Assembly (NCBI GenBank): GCA_021769865.1
Contig: JAETSB010000002.1
Location: 62,001 to 126,000, forward strand
Length of the DNA: 64,000 bases
Source of the DNA: Oscillospiraceae bacterium
GTDB taxonomy: Bacteria > Bacillota > Clostridia > Oscillospirales > Oscillospiraceae
Direction of reading: 5' to 3'
The position numbers and the translations under genes are program-made. A model generated the notes under the pieces. The model did no database searches. It had not been told where the DNA came from and saw nothing but the letters and a program-made list of their open reading frames with translations. Numbering within the stretch: the stretch's first letter is position 1; every line of letters starts with the position of its first letter. This document shows, in pieces, positions 15,786 through 24,317 of the stretch.

Positions 15786-17318
15786 ATGAGTGAAGAGATC
15801 AAAGCCCTCCCGCCGGAAGGGCCCACGAAGTGCACCCAAAAACGGGACTTGACGGGGGAAACCATGGGACGCTACCGGCTCTTCCTGGCCTTAACGCTGG
15901 GATTTTGTCTTCTGCTGGTGGACGGCTTCCTGTGGCACGGCCCCTGCGCCGGGCTGACGGCTACGGTGTTCGCCTGGTACGCCCTGGTCCTGGCCTGGAC
16001 GGGCCGGGGGATGTTTGAGAGCCGTTCCAGCCAGGTGCTGCTGGCGGCGAACCTGTTTCTGGCGGCGGCCATGGCCCTGGGCTCCAACTGGTATTTCCGT
16101 ATCTGGAACCTGCTGGCCCTGATGGTTTTGATCCCCGTCCACGCCATGGCGGGCCTCGCCGGCCGTCCCTGGTGGGACCCGTGGATGCTGGGAGAGCGAT
16201 TCAAGCTCCTGTTCCAGGGGCTGTTTGGGAATCTGTGGGCCTGTTTTGCGGCGGCGGCCCCCGACAAACGGGCCCGGGAGAAGCCCAAGCGGACCATGGC
16301 GGTGGTGCTGGGACTCTGCGGGGCGGTGGCCCTGGTGTCCATTTTGCTGCCGGTGCTGGCATCGGCGGACGCCCTGTTTGCCGCGTCGCTGGAGGCGCTG
16401 AACTGGGATATTTCCGCGCTCCGCTTCGGCGACGGGCTCCAGCGTCTGTTTTGGGCCCTGGTGTTCACGCCCTTTGTGTTCAGCCTGCTGTACGCCCTGG
16501 CCCATCCGAGGCTGCTGTGCCCGCCGGAGGAGAAGAAGGACCTTCAAGTGGACGCCCTGGGCTTCGTGCTGGCGCTGGTAGCGGTGGACGGGCTGTATGT
16601 GGCCTTCTTGGCGGTGCAGTCGGCGGGGCTCTTCGGCGGGCCGGAGTATGTGGAGAGCCTGGGGGTGAGCTACGCCGACTGGGCCCGGAGCGGCTTCTTC
16701 CAGATGGTAGGGGTGACGGTGGTGAACCTGACCCTGACCCTGGCGTCCCTGTGCCTCTCCCGGCGGGAGGGACGGGCGTGGAGGGTCCTGCGGCGGCTGT
16801 GCGCGCTGCTGGCGGGGGAGAGCCTGGTGCTGCTGGCCTCCGCCGCCTGGAAAATGACGCTGTACGTTTCCGCCTACGGCTTGAGCTTCAAACGGTGCAT
16901 GACCTATTGGGGCATGGGGATGATGGCCCTGTTTCTCCTGGCGGGGCTGTGGAAGGCCAAACAGCCAAACTTCCGGTTTTGTAAGTGGGCGTTCCCGGTG
17001 GCCATGGCGGGGTGGTTGATCATTAACTGCGTGCCGGTGGATTATCTGGTGGCGAAGGACCAGGTGGACCGCTATCTTGACGGAGAGAGCCCCACGGTGA
17101 GCGTCTACTATCTGGCCTATAGCCTCTCCTTTGACACGCTGTCCCAATTAGAGCGTCTGGACGGGGGAAAAGCGGTAACCGAATATGACGGAAATGGCGG
17201 AGGCGGGGCGACCTTGGCGGAGCTGCTGGCGCGCCGTCGGAGTGACGCGGAGAATCAGTGCCGGAATTGGCGCACCTGGTCGCTTTCCGCCTGTCTGGCG
17301 GCAGGGAGGGAGAAATAA
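15786..17318 (+). CDS. DUF4173/DUF4153 multi-spanning membrane protein
   Basis: 510 residues with roughly ten to twelve hydrophobic helices between residues 30 and 430. The C-terminal segment VDYLVAKDQVDRYLDG...VSVYYLAYSLSFDTLSQLE matches the end of DUF4153/DUF4173 proteins. AGGAG precedes the ATG at the right spacing. Last gene of the operon, ended by a strong hairpin. The family is often next to transcription factors or two-component systems in Clostridia; no function is established. Confidence 0.8.
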   Translation: MSEEIKALPPEGPTKCTQKRDLTGETMGRYRLFLALTLGFCLLLVDGFLWHGPCAGLTATVFAWYALVLAWTGRGMFESRSSQVLLAANLFLAAAMALGSNWYFRIWNLLALMVLIPVHAMAGLAGRPWWDPWMLGERFKLLFQGLFGNLWACFAAAAPDKRAREKPKRTMAVVLGLCGAVALVSILLPVLASADALFAASLEALNWDISALRFGDGLQRLFWALVFTPFVFSLLYALAHPRLLCPPEEKKDLQVDALGFVLALVAVDGLYVAFLAVQSAGLFGGPEYVESLGVSYADWARSGFFQMVGVTVVNLTLTLASLCLSRREGRAWRVLRRLCALLAGESLVLLASAAWKMTLYVSAYGLSFKRCMTYWGMGMMALFLLAGLWKAKQPNFRFCKWAFPVAMAGWLIINCVPVDYLVAKDQVDRYLDGESPTVSVYYLAYSLSFDTLSQLERLDGGKAVTEYDGNGGGGATLAELLARRRSDAENQCRNWRTWSLSACLAAGREK

Positions 17319-17327
17319 GGCAAAACC

Positions 17328-17363
17328 AAGGGCCAGCCTGGTGGAGAGGCTGGCCCTTGTCTT
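17328..17363 (+). terminator. Terminator of the DUF4173 operon
   Basis: 12-bp perfect stem AAGGGCCAGCCT / AGGCTGGCCCTT followed by GTCTTC; weak U tract. Confidence 0.75.
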
Positions 17364-17431
17364 CACAGTCCCCCGGCGCGGGTTGGAAGATCCTCGCGGA
17401 CATCCACACCGGGATCGGACGGAGAAGCAAA

Positions 17432-18649
17432 TTATTTGAGTACGGAGGCGGCGATGGTGTCGGCCAGCGCGTCGATCTCCGACTCGTTTTGCGGCTGGAG
17501 AGAGGACGTGACGGTCATCTCGTCGTCCAGAATCTCCATGTGCTTGAGCTGCTCGATTTCTTCCCGCATCAGCGCCCCGGACCGGGGAGCCCAGGAGCCG
17601 CTGCCCATGATGGCCACGGTGCGCTTCTGGAGATTCAGCGCCTTCATGTCCATCAGGAAATTGTGCATCGGCGGGAAGATGCCGAGATTATAGGTGACGG
17701 AAGCCAGCACCAGATGGCTGTACTTGAAGAGGTCCGAAATCAGGTAGCTGACGTGGGTGCTGGACACGTCGTAGAGCCTTGTATTGGTCACGCCCCGGGC
17801 CGTCAGCTTGGCGGCCAGCACCTCGGCGGCGGCCTCGGTGTTGCCGTACATGGAGGCGTAGACGATCATGACGCCCTTCTCCTCCGGCTCGTAGGTGGCC
17901 CAGTGGGTGTACTTGTCGATGATATAGCCCAGGTCCTTCCGCCAGATGGGTCCGTGGAGGGGGCAGAGCATCTTGATATTGTCCAGGCCCACGATGGTGG
18001 CCGCCTTGTTTAAAAGGGCCACCACCTGGGGGCCGTACTTGCCCACGATGTTGGTGTAGTAGCGCCGGGCATCGTCGATCCACTCGTGGGCGAAGTCCAC
18101 CTCGTCGGCGAACAGCTTCCCGTCCAGGGACCGGAAGGAGCCGAAGGCGTCGGCGGAGAAGAGAACGCCGTTGGTGGTGTCGAAAGTCACCATGGCCTCC
18201 GGCCAGTGGACCATGGGGGCCATCACGAAGGCCACGGTGTGCTTGCCGAAGCACTTGGTGTCGCCTTCCTTGACCTCTTCTACCAGGTTGGGGTCCAGGG
18301 CGTAGCCGAACTGGTTGAGGAGCGTCACCGCCTTGGGGGTGGTGATGATCTTCACCTTGGGCCAGCGGAGGAGGATCTCCTCGATGGAGGCGGCGTGGTC
18401 CGGCTCCACGTGGTTGATGACCAGATAGTCCAGGGGGCGGCCCGCCAGGACCGCCTTCACGTTGGCGATGAACTGCCGGCCCACCGCCCAGTCGGCGGTG
18501 TCGAAGAGGACGGTCTTCTCGTCCGTGAGGACATAGGCGTTGTAGGAAACGCCGTGATACAGGGGATGGATATTCTCAAAGAGGGCCAGACGGTGCTCGT
18601 CCGCGCCTACCCAGTAGAGGTCGTCGGTGACTTGGCGGTAATTATACAT
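17432..18649 (-). CDS. Flavodiiron protein (oxygen/NO reductase)
   Basis: 405 residues. The beta-lactamase-like domain holds all diiron ligands: H80-x-E82-x-D84-H85 (HVEPDH), H147, D166 and H231 (PLHGPIW). The C-terminal flavodoxin domain has the FMN loop VYASMYGNTEAA. Class A flavodiiron proteins reduce O2 to water or NO to N2O, taking electrons from rubredoxin. The gene immediately upstream encodes a protein ending in a rubredoxin domain, 33 bases away, which makes that protein the obvious electron donor. Expected in the cytosol as a head-to-tail dimer. Confidence 0.95.
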   Translation of the reverse strand: MYNYRQVTDDLYWVGADEHRLALFENIHPLYHGVSYNAYVLTDEKTVLFDTADWAVGRQFIANVKAVLAGRPLDYLVINHVEPDHAASIEEILLRWPKVKIITTPKAVTLLNQFGYALDPNLVEEVKEGDTKCFGKHTVAFVMAPMVHWPEAMVTFDTTNGVLFSADAFGSFRSLDGKLFADEVDFAHEWIDDARRYYTNIVGKYGPQVVALLNKAATIVGLDNIKMLCPLHGPIWRKDLGYIIDKYTHWATYEPEEKGVMIVYASMYGNTEAAAEVLAAKLTARGVTNTRLYDVSSTHVSYLISDLFKYSHLVLASVTYNLGIFPPMHNFLMDMKALNLQKRTVAIMGSGSWAPRSGALMREEIEQLKHMEILDDEMTVTSSLQPQNESEIDALADTIAASVLK

Positions 18650-18682
18650 TGCGTAGCCTCCTTATTTTCATGTCTGGAGCGG

Positions 18683-20593
18683 TTAAACTTCAATCTCGAT
18701 GAACGCGTCCACGCCCTCGCCGCAGTGGGGGCAGGTCCAGCCTTCCGGCAGGTCCTTGAAGGCGGTGCCGGGCTTGACGTCATTCTCCGGGTCCCCGGCA
18801 AGCACGTCGTACTCATGGCCGCAGCCGTTGCAAATATAGAGCTTCCGGGGCGGGGTGACCTTCTTGGGCACCATCCGCTTCATCTTCACCATGGGCGGCG
18901 CGGGCTGCTTCTCCCCGGTGTCCAGGGCGGCGGTGAGCAGGGGCAGAATCTCCATCACGTCCCCCACGATGCCGTAGTCGCAGTTCTTGAAGATTTTCGC
19001 GTTGGGATTTTTATTGATGGCCACAATGCAGGAGGCGTCCTTGATGCCCTTCAAATGCTGGATCGCGCCGGAGATGCCGCAGGCAATGTAGAGATTACCC
19101 TTGAACTTCTGGCCGGACATGCCCACGTAGCGGTTCAGGGGCACGTATTTCAGCGTCTCCGCCACAGGGCGGCTGGAGCCGACGGCGGCGCCGGCGGCCT
19201 TCGCCAGGTCCTCGATGAGCTTCATGTTCTTCTTCTCGCCGATGCCCTGCCCGGCGGAAACCACCCGCTCCGCCTGGGTGATGGGCGTGTCGATGGGGAT
19301 GCCCACGGTGAAGTCGTGACCGTCCTTCTTGAGGCTGGCCACCAGGGCTTCCACCTTCTCCTGGGCGGTGCCGTCCTTCCAAATCTGGCGCTTCCGGGCG
19401 CCGGTCTCCGGGCCCCGCTGCTGGGCGGGGGCGGCGGAGGCCTCCTTGGCGGCCTTGCCCAGGATGTGGGAGGCAATCACCACCCGCTGGATCTCGTTGG
19501 TGCCCTCGTAGATGGTGGTGATCTTGGCGTCCCGGTAGAACCGCTCCACCTCCATGCCCTTGAGGTAGCCGCAGCCGCCGAAGATCTGGAGGGCGTCGTT
19601 GGTGACCTCCAGGGCGATGTCGGAGGCGTACTGCTTGGCCATGGCGGACTCCATGCCGTAGGGCACATGGGCCTGTTTCAGCTCGGCGGCGCTGTAGACC
19701 AGGAAGCGGGCGCAGCGGAGCTTCGTCGCCATGTCGGCGATTTTAAAGGCGATGTTCTGCTGCTGGCAGATGGGCTTTCCGAACTGGACCCGGTCCTTGG
19801 AGTACTCCACGGCGGCCTCATAGGCCCCCTGGGCGATGCCCAGGGCCTGGGCCGCGATGCCGATGCGCCCGCCGTCCAGGGTGGACATGGCGATCTTGAA
19901 GCCCTGGCCCTCCTTGCCCAGCAGGTTCTCCTTGGGGACCTTGACGTTGTTGAAGTTCAGCTGGCAGGTGGCGGAGGAGCGGATGCCCATTTTGTCGTAG
20001 TGCTCCTCGAAGGTGAAGCCCTCCCAGCCCTTTTCCACGATGAAGGCGCTGATGCCCCGGGTGCCGATGCCGGGGGTGGTGACGGCGAAGACGACGTAGG
20101 TACTGGCCTCGCCGCCGTTGGTGATGAAGATTTTCTCTCCATTTAAGAGGTAGTGGTCCCCCATGTCCTCGGCGGTGGTCTCGGTGCCGCCGGCGTCGGA
20201 CCCGGCGTTGGGCTCCGTCAGGCCGAAGGCGCCGATCTTTCGGCCGGAGCACAGGTCGGGGAGGTATTTCTTCTTCTGCTCCTCATTGCCGAAGGCGTAG
20301 ATCGGATAGGTGCCCAGGGACGTGTGGGCGGAGAGGATGACCCCCGCGCCGCCGTCCACCCGGGCCAGTTCCTCCACGGCGATGGCGTAGCTGAGGGCGT
20401 CGGCTCCCGCGCCCTCGTACTCCGTGTCGTAGGGCAGGCCCATCAGGCCCAGCTCGCCCATCTTCTTCACGGCCTCCGTGGGGAAGCGGTTCTCCTTGTC
20501 CAGCAGGAAGGCGATGGGTTTGATCTCGGCCTCCGCAAATTCCCGGACTTTAGCCCGGAGGTCTTCGTGGGCCTGCGTGGTTTGATACAGCAT
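18683..20593 (-). CDS. Acyl-CoA dehydrogenase fused to EtfA FAD domain and rubredoxin
   Basis: 636 residues from ATG at 20593 ([15 protein letters not shown]), with AAAAGGAGG upstream. Residues 1-380 are a short-chain acyl-CoA dehydrogenase with catalytic base E363 ([11 protein letters not shown]). Residues about 440-565 are the FAD-binding C-terminal domain of ETF alpha ([37 protein letters not shown]). Residues 585-636 are rubredoxin with C588/C591 and C621/C624. No ETF beta or EtfA N-terminal domain is present. The order suggests electrons flow from acyl-CoA through two FADs to the Fe centre, then to the flavodiiron protein. In the EtfA segment the usual GGRG reads AGQG, losing an Arg that contacts FAD in canonical ETF. 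Confidence 0.93.
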   Translation of the reverse strand: MLYQTTQAHEDLRAKVREFAEAEIKPIAFLLDKENRFPTEAVKKMGELGLMGLPYDTEYEGAGADALSYAIAVEELARVDGGAGVILSAHTSLGTYPIYAFGNEEQKKKYLPDLCSGRKIGAFGLTEPNAGSDAGGTETTAEDMGDHYLLNGEKIFITNGGEASTYVVFAVTTPGIGTRGISAFIVEKGWEGFTFEEHYDKMGIRSSATCQLNFNNVKVPKENLLGKEGQGFKIAMSTLDGGRIGIAAQALGIAQGAYEAAVEYSKDRVQFGKPICQQQNIAFKIADMATKLRCARFLVYSAAELKQAHVPYGMESAMAKQYASDIALEVTNDALQIFGGCGYLKGMEVERFYRDAKITTIYEGTNEIQRVVIASHILGKAAKEASAAPAQQRGPETGARKRQIWKDGTAQEKVEALVASLKKDGHDFTVGIPIDTPITQAERVVSAGQGIGEKKNMKLIEDLAKAAGAAVGSSRPVAETLKYVPLNRYVGMSGQKFKGNLYIACGISGAIQHLKGIKDASCIVAINKNPNAKIFKNCDYGIVGDVMEILPLLTAALDTGEKQPAPPMVKMKRMVPKKVTPPRKLYICNGCGHEYDVLAGDPENDVKPGTAFKDLPEGWTCPHCGEGVDAFIEIEV

Positions 20594-20657
20594 GTGTGTG
20601 CCTCCTTTTCCCGGTATGGTCAGTTGTGGCATATAAAACGGATAAAACCCGGATACG

Positions 20658-21050
20658 CTAGAAAATATCGCTCAGGGGCATGCGCTGGAGCTCCCGGTCC
20701 AGGGCCTTCTGGATGCGGCAGAGCTCGCGGCAGACGCCGCAGCCGCCCTGGGGGAAGTTTTCGCACTGGTAGCCCTCCCGCTGGCAGCGGTTGAGGAGGG
20801 GCGGGTCACCGATGGACTGGAAGACGTCGTAAATGCTCAGGTCCTCACAGCGGCGCTTGAGGAAATACCCTCCGCTGACGCCCCGGCGGCTCTCCACGAT
20901 GCCGGCGGCCAGGAGGCGGTTCAGCAGCTTCAGGGTGATGGCCTTTTGCATGTGCTCCTGCCGGGCCACGGCGGCGGCGGAGAGCTGCCCCTCCTGGTGC
21001 AGGGCCCGGAGGATGCGCAGGGCGTAATCCATTTCTCTTGTGACCAGCAA
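20658..21050 (-). CDS. Rrf2 family regulator, probable Fe-S sensor
   Basis: 130 residues with the Rrf2 winged helix ([44 protein letters not shown]) and an unusual run of cysteines at 68, 89, 96, 104, 107 and 111. C89-x6-C96-x7-C104 resembles the three Fe-S ligands of IscR/NsrR. Located 64 bases upstream of the ACAD fusion gene in the same direction, with its own promoter; control of the O2/NO pathway by a labile cluster is the likely role (inference). Confidence 0.9.
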   Translation of the reverse strand: MLVTREMDYALRILRALHQEGQLSAAAVARQEHMQKAITLKLLNRLLAAGIVESRRGVSGGYFLKRRCEDLSIYDVFQSIGDPPLLNRCQREGYQCENFPQGGCGVCRELCRIQKALDRELQRMPLSDIF

Positions 21051-21094
21051 AAAACCACCTCGATCGATCTCATGGAATCAGCGGAATGACAATG

Positions 21095-21124
21095 TGTACA
21101 GGCCGCCCCACTATATATTGTACA
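21095..21124 (-). promoter_or_regulatory. Paired TGTACA half sites
   Basis: TGTACA occurs at 21095-21100 and 21119-21124, between the promoter and the Rrf2 start. Possible operator for the Rrf2 protein. Confidence 0.4.
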
Positions 21125-21134
21125 TTTTTCGTTA

Positions 21135-21162
21135 ATTATACCAGATGTGATGAAAAAGTCAA
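21135..21162 (-). promoter_or_regulatory. Promoter of the Rrf2/ACAD/flavodiiron operon
   Basis: Minus-strand -35 TTGACT (21157-21162), 16-base spacer, -10 TATAAT (21135-21140). Confidence 0.75.
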
Positions 21163-21203
21163 CGTACCGGAAGAAAGAGCGGGAAAAATTGGCAAGTGTA
21201 ACA

Positions 21204-21244
21204 AAAAGCGCCCGGCGGTTTCAGCGAAACCGCCGGGCGCTTTT
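21204..21244 (-). terminator. Bidirectional-looking terminator of folD
   Basis: 19-bp stem (21204-21222 with 21226-21244), AGC loop, rich in GCGCCCGGCGG with terminal A/U pairs on both sides. It lies 9 bases beyond the folD stop and upstream of the Rrf2 promoter. Confidence 0.9.
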
Positions 21245-21252
21245 GCGACTCC

Positions 21253-22095
21253 TTAACGCCGCCTCCGGAGCCGGGCGGCCCGGAGAACGTTTTGCAGCAG
21301 ACAGGCCCGGGTCATAGGGCCCACGCCGCCGGGAACCGGGGTGAGGGAGCCCGCCACGGGCTCCACCGCGGGGAAGTCCACGTCCCCGGTGAGCTTCCCG
21401 CCGGGCGCGCGGTTCATGGCCACGTCGACGACCGCCGCGCCGGGCTTCACCATGTCCGCCGTGACCAGTCCGGCGCGGCCCGCGGCGGAGACCAGGATGT
21501 CCGCCTGCCGGGTGAGGGCGGGGAGGTCTTGGGTCCGGGAGTGGCAGAGAGTGACGGTGCCGTCCCGGGCGGTGAAGAGCTGGGCCAGAGGACGGCCCAC
21601 CAGGTGGCTTCGCCCGATGATCACGCAGTGCCGTCCCCGAATGGGGATGTCATAGGCGTCCAGCAGCTCCAGAACCCCGGCGGGGGTGCAGGGGAGGAAC
21701 CGGGGTTCCCCCAGGGCCAGCAGCCCGGCGTTCAGGGGGTGGAAGCAGTCCACGTCCTTCTCCGGGGCGAGGGCGCGGAGGACGGGCCGGAAGTCCAGGC
21801 CCTCCGGTAAGGGGAGCTGGACCAGGATGCCGTCCACGTCCTCATCCCGGTTCAGACGGTCGATGAGGGACAGGAGCTCCTCCTGGGAGACCGCCGCCGG
21901 GAGGCGGTGAGTCTGGGTGCGGATGCCGCACTCGGCGCAGTCCCGCTCCTTGCCCCGGACGTAAATTTGGGAGGGGGGGTCCTCCCCCGCCAGCACCACC
22001 GCCAGCATGGGGGGCCGGGTCAGGGCGGCGGCCTCCTCCCGGATTTGGGCTTTCAGTTTAACAGCCAAAGCCGCGCCGTCAAGCTTGACCGCCAT
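21253..22095 (-). CDS. folD: FolD, methylenetetrahydrofolate dehydrogenase/cyclohydrolase
   Basis: 280 residues with FolD signatures: YVRGKERDCAECGI (catalytic Lys), VDGILVQLPLPEG, LPCTPAGVLELL, the NADP loop IIGRSHLVGRPLA and GGVGPMTRACLL. It interconverts 5,10-methylene- and 10-formyl-tetrahydrofolate in the cytosol. The canonical KDVDG motif reads KDVDCFHPLN. The start overlaps the end of lgt by 17 bases. Confidence 0.96.
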   Translation of the reverse strand: MAVKLDGAALAVKLKAQIREEAAALTRPPMLAVVLAGEDPPSQIYVRGKERDCAECGIRTQTHRLPAAVSQEELLSLIDRLNRDEDVDGILVQLPLPEGLDFRPVLRALAPEKDVDCFHPLNAGLLALGEPRFLPCTPAGVLELLDAYDIPIRGRHCVIIGRSHLVGRPLAQLFTARDGTVTLCHSRTQDLPALTRQADILVSAAGRAGLVTADMVKPGAAVVDVAMNRAPGGKLTGDVDFPAVEPVAGSLTPVPGGVGPMTRACLLQNVLRAARLRRRR

Positions 22096-23044
22096 CGCCG
22101 CCTCCTTCCGCCTCCTGGGAGGCTTCCTCCTCCGCCTGGGCGGCGGCCTCGGCGGCCCGGCGGTTTACCAGCAGGTCCTCCGGGGAGTGCCGCTTGATCT
22201 TAATCTCATAGAACAGCGCCAGGGCGGCGGCGGCCGCCATGACCGCGCTCAGGGCCTGGGAGACCCGGATGGGCTGGCCGAAGAGGGTCCAGTCGAAGAG
22301 ATACAGGCTGTCCGTCCGCAGCCCCTCGATCCAGGCCCGGCCCAGGCCGTACCAGAGGAAGTAAAACCAGGTGTTCTCCCCGTCGAACCGGCGGCCCTTG
22401 GAGACCACGAAGAGGATGAGGAGCAGGCCGATGAGGTTCCACAGGCTCTCATAGAAAAAGGTGGGATGGACCTCCACGTACTCATAGGCGCTGGTCCACA
22501 CCCGCATCCGCCAGGGCAGGTCCGTCAATCCGCCAAAGGCCTCCCGGTTGATGAAGTTGGCCCAGCGGCCGATAATCTGGCCCAGGAGCAGCCCCATAAC
22601 CGACAGGTCCGCCATGGCGCCGAAGGGGATCTTTTTCAGCCGGGTGAAGAGGAGGGCCACCAGGGCCCCGGCGATGACGGTGCCGTAGATGGCGATGCCG
22701 CCGTCCCAGATGGCGATGATCCGGCTCCAGTCCAGGGCGCCGCCGGCGTCCCGGTAGAGGTCCAGGTAGAAGATGACGTAATAGATGCGGGAGCCCAGGA
22801 TGCAGCAGGGCACCGCCCAGAGGACGAAGTCCAGCACGTGGTCCTCCGTCAGGCCGTAGCGCTTGGCCTGCTTCATGCACAGCAGCAGCCCCGCCAGAAA
22901 GCCCAGGGCCAGGATGATGCCGTACCAGTAGACGCCGTGGCCGATGTGAATGGCGATGGGGTCCGGGTTGAACTCCCAGTCCCCGAAGAGGCCGGGAAAG
23001 CTGATGGGCATGTTTTTCAGCGCGGTCAGTTCAGGAGCGGACAT
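22079..23044 (-). CDS. lgt: Prolipoprotein diacylglyceryl transferase
   Basis: 321 residues with about seven TM helices and the Lgt signature GRWANFINREAFGG. Other conserved pieces are HIGHGVYWYGIILALGF and IWDGGIAIYG. It moves diacylglycerol from phosphatidylglycerol to the lipobox Cys of prolipoproteins in the membrane; at least two lipoproteins (33258 and 61018 genes) are encoded in this window. A charged Ala/Glu tail of about 35 residues extends beyond the family core. One base separates it from the upstream M16 gene. Confidence 0.96.
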   Translation of the reverse strand: MSAPELTALKNMPISFPGLFGDWEFNPDPIAIHIGHGVYWYGIILALGFLAGLLLCMKQAKRYGLTEDHVLDFVLWAVPCCILGSRIYYVIFYLDLYRDAGGALDWSRIIAIWDGGIAIYGTVIAGALVALLFTRLKKIPFGAMADLSVMGLLLGQIIGRWANFINREAFGGLTDLPWRMRVWTSAYEYVEVHPTFFYESLWNLIGLLLILFVVSKGRRFDGENTWFYFLWYGLGRAWIEGLRTDSLYLFDWTLFGQPIRVSQALSAVMAAAAALALFYEIKIKRHSPEDLLVNRRAAEAAAQAEEEASQEAEGGGDGGQA

Positions 23045-23045
23045 A

Positions 23046-24317
23046 TCAAGCCTCCTTGGGGACGATCTCGCTGAGGGCCGACCGCTCCACCGTCACGTTG
23101 TCCCGGAGGAAGTCCAGCACGTCCCGCTGGGTGATGGCGTCGAAGACCTCCGGGAAGCGGAAGGGGTCGTAGCCGCCGAAGTACCCCTCGGTGAGGGAGA
23201 CGGCGATGTTTTCAAAGGAGTTCAGCCCCCGGAGGCTGGAGCCGAAGCTGGCCCGGAGGGTCCGCTGGAAGAAGTCCGCGTCCACGCCCTCCCGGACCAG
23301 ACGGTCCGCCTCCTTTTGAAGCTCGGCGGCCACGGTCCGGGGCTCCTTGCTCTCGCCGCCGGCGTAGAGATAGGCCACGCCGGGCATCAGCTCGAAGGCC
23401 CCGCCGAAGCTGGAGTTGATGAGCCCCTGGCTGTAGAGCCGCTGGTAGAGGGGGCTGGACTCGCCGAAGAGCAGGTCGCAGGCCAGGTCCCCCAGCACCA
23501 TGCGGCGGAGGCGGTCCTCCCCCTCGGGAACCGGGCGGCATTTCCAGCCCGTCAGGAACTGGGGACTGGAGACCTCCATGGCCAGGCGGGTCTCCCGCTC
23601 CGCCAGGGCTTCGGGTTCGTCGCCGTAGTCCCGGGGGATCACGGGGCCGCCCTCCTTGGGAAGCACCCGGCGGGCCAGGCCGGAGACCTCTCCGGGGTCC
23701 ACATTGCCCACCACCGTCAGGATCATGTTGGAGGGGGTGTAAAAGGCCTTGTGGCAGTCGTAGAGGGTCTCCGCCGTGATGTGGGAGATGCTCTCCACCG
23801 TGCCCGCGATGGAGGTCCGGGCGGTGTGGGCGCGGTAGAGGGCCCGCAGCAGCCGGGCGTAGATCTGCCAGTCGGGGTTGTCCTCGATCATCCGAATCTC
23901 CTGGCTGATGATGCCCTGCTCCTTGGCCACGCTCTCCTCAGTGAAGTAGGGGATGGAGACGAAGGAGAGCAGGATCTCCAGATTCTCGGCGAAGTGGTCC
24001 GTAGAGTCGAAGTAGTAGCCGGTCATGGCGTTGGAGGTGAAGGCGTTGGGCTCCGCGCCGTTCTTGGCCAGCTCCTGGAGGGCGTTGCCCTCCTTGGTGT
24101 CGAACATCTTGTGCTCCAGATAGTGGGCGATGCCGGCGGGGGTGTCCAGCCACTTGCCGTTCAGCTGGAAGCGGGTGTCCATGCCGCCGTAGCGGGTGGC
24201 GAAGAAGGCGTATTTTTTCACATGATCCGGCTTGGGGACCACCCGGATCTCCAGGCCGTTGGGCAGGGTCTCGCGATAGACGGTTTCGCCCAGGCGCTCA
24301 TAGCGGACGGGTGTCAT
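23046..24317 (-). CDS. M16 zinc peptidase, active subunit (YmfH-like)
   Basis: 423 residues from ATG at 24317 (TPVRYERLGETVYRE). The inverted zinc motif is H65-x-x-E68-H69 (AHYLEHKMFD), with the distal Glu in EQGIISQEIRM (E140). Together with the next gene it forms the YmfF/YmfH type pair found in Firmicutes, in which only one member carries the zinc site. Substrate unknown. Start overlaps the partner's stop by four bases. Confidence 0.9.
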   Translation of the reverse strand: MTPVRYERLGETVYRETLPNGLEIRVVPKPDHVKKYAFFATRYGGMDTRFQLNGKWLDTPAGIAHYLEHKMFDTKEGNALQELAKNGAEPNAFTSNAMTGYYFDSTDHFAENLEILLSFVSIPYFTEESVAKEQGIISQEIRMIEDNPDWQIYARLLRALYRAHTARTSIAGTVESISHITAETLYDCHKAFYTPSNMILTVVGNVDPGEVSGLARRVLPKEGGPVIPRDYGDEPEALAERETRLAMEVSSPQFLTGWKCRPVPEGEDRLRRMVLGDLACDLLFGESSPLYQRLYSQGLINSSFGGAFELMPGVAYLYAGGESKEPRTVAAELQKEADRLVREGVDADFFQRTLRASFGSSLRGLNSFENIAVSLTEGYFGGYDPFRFPEVFDAITQRDVLDFLRDNVTVERSALSEIVPKEA

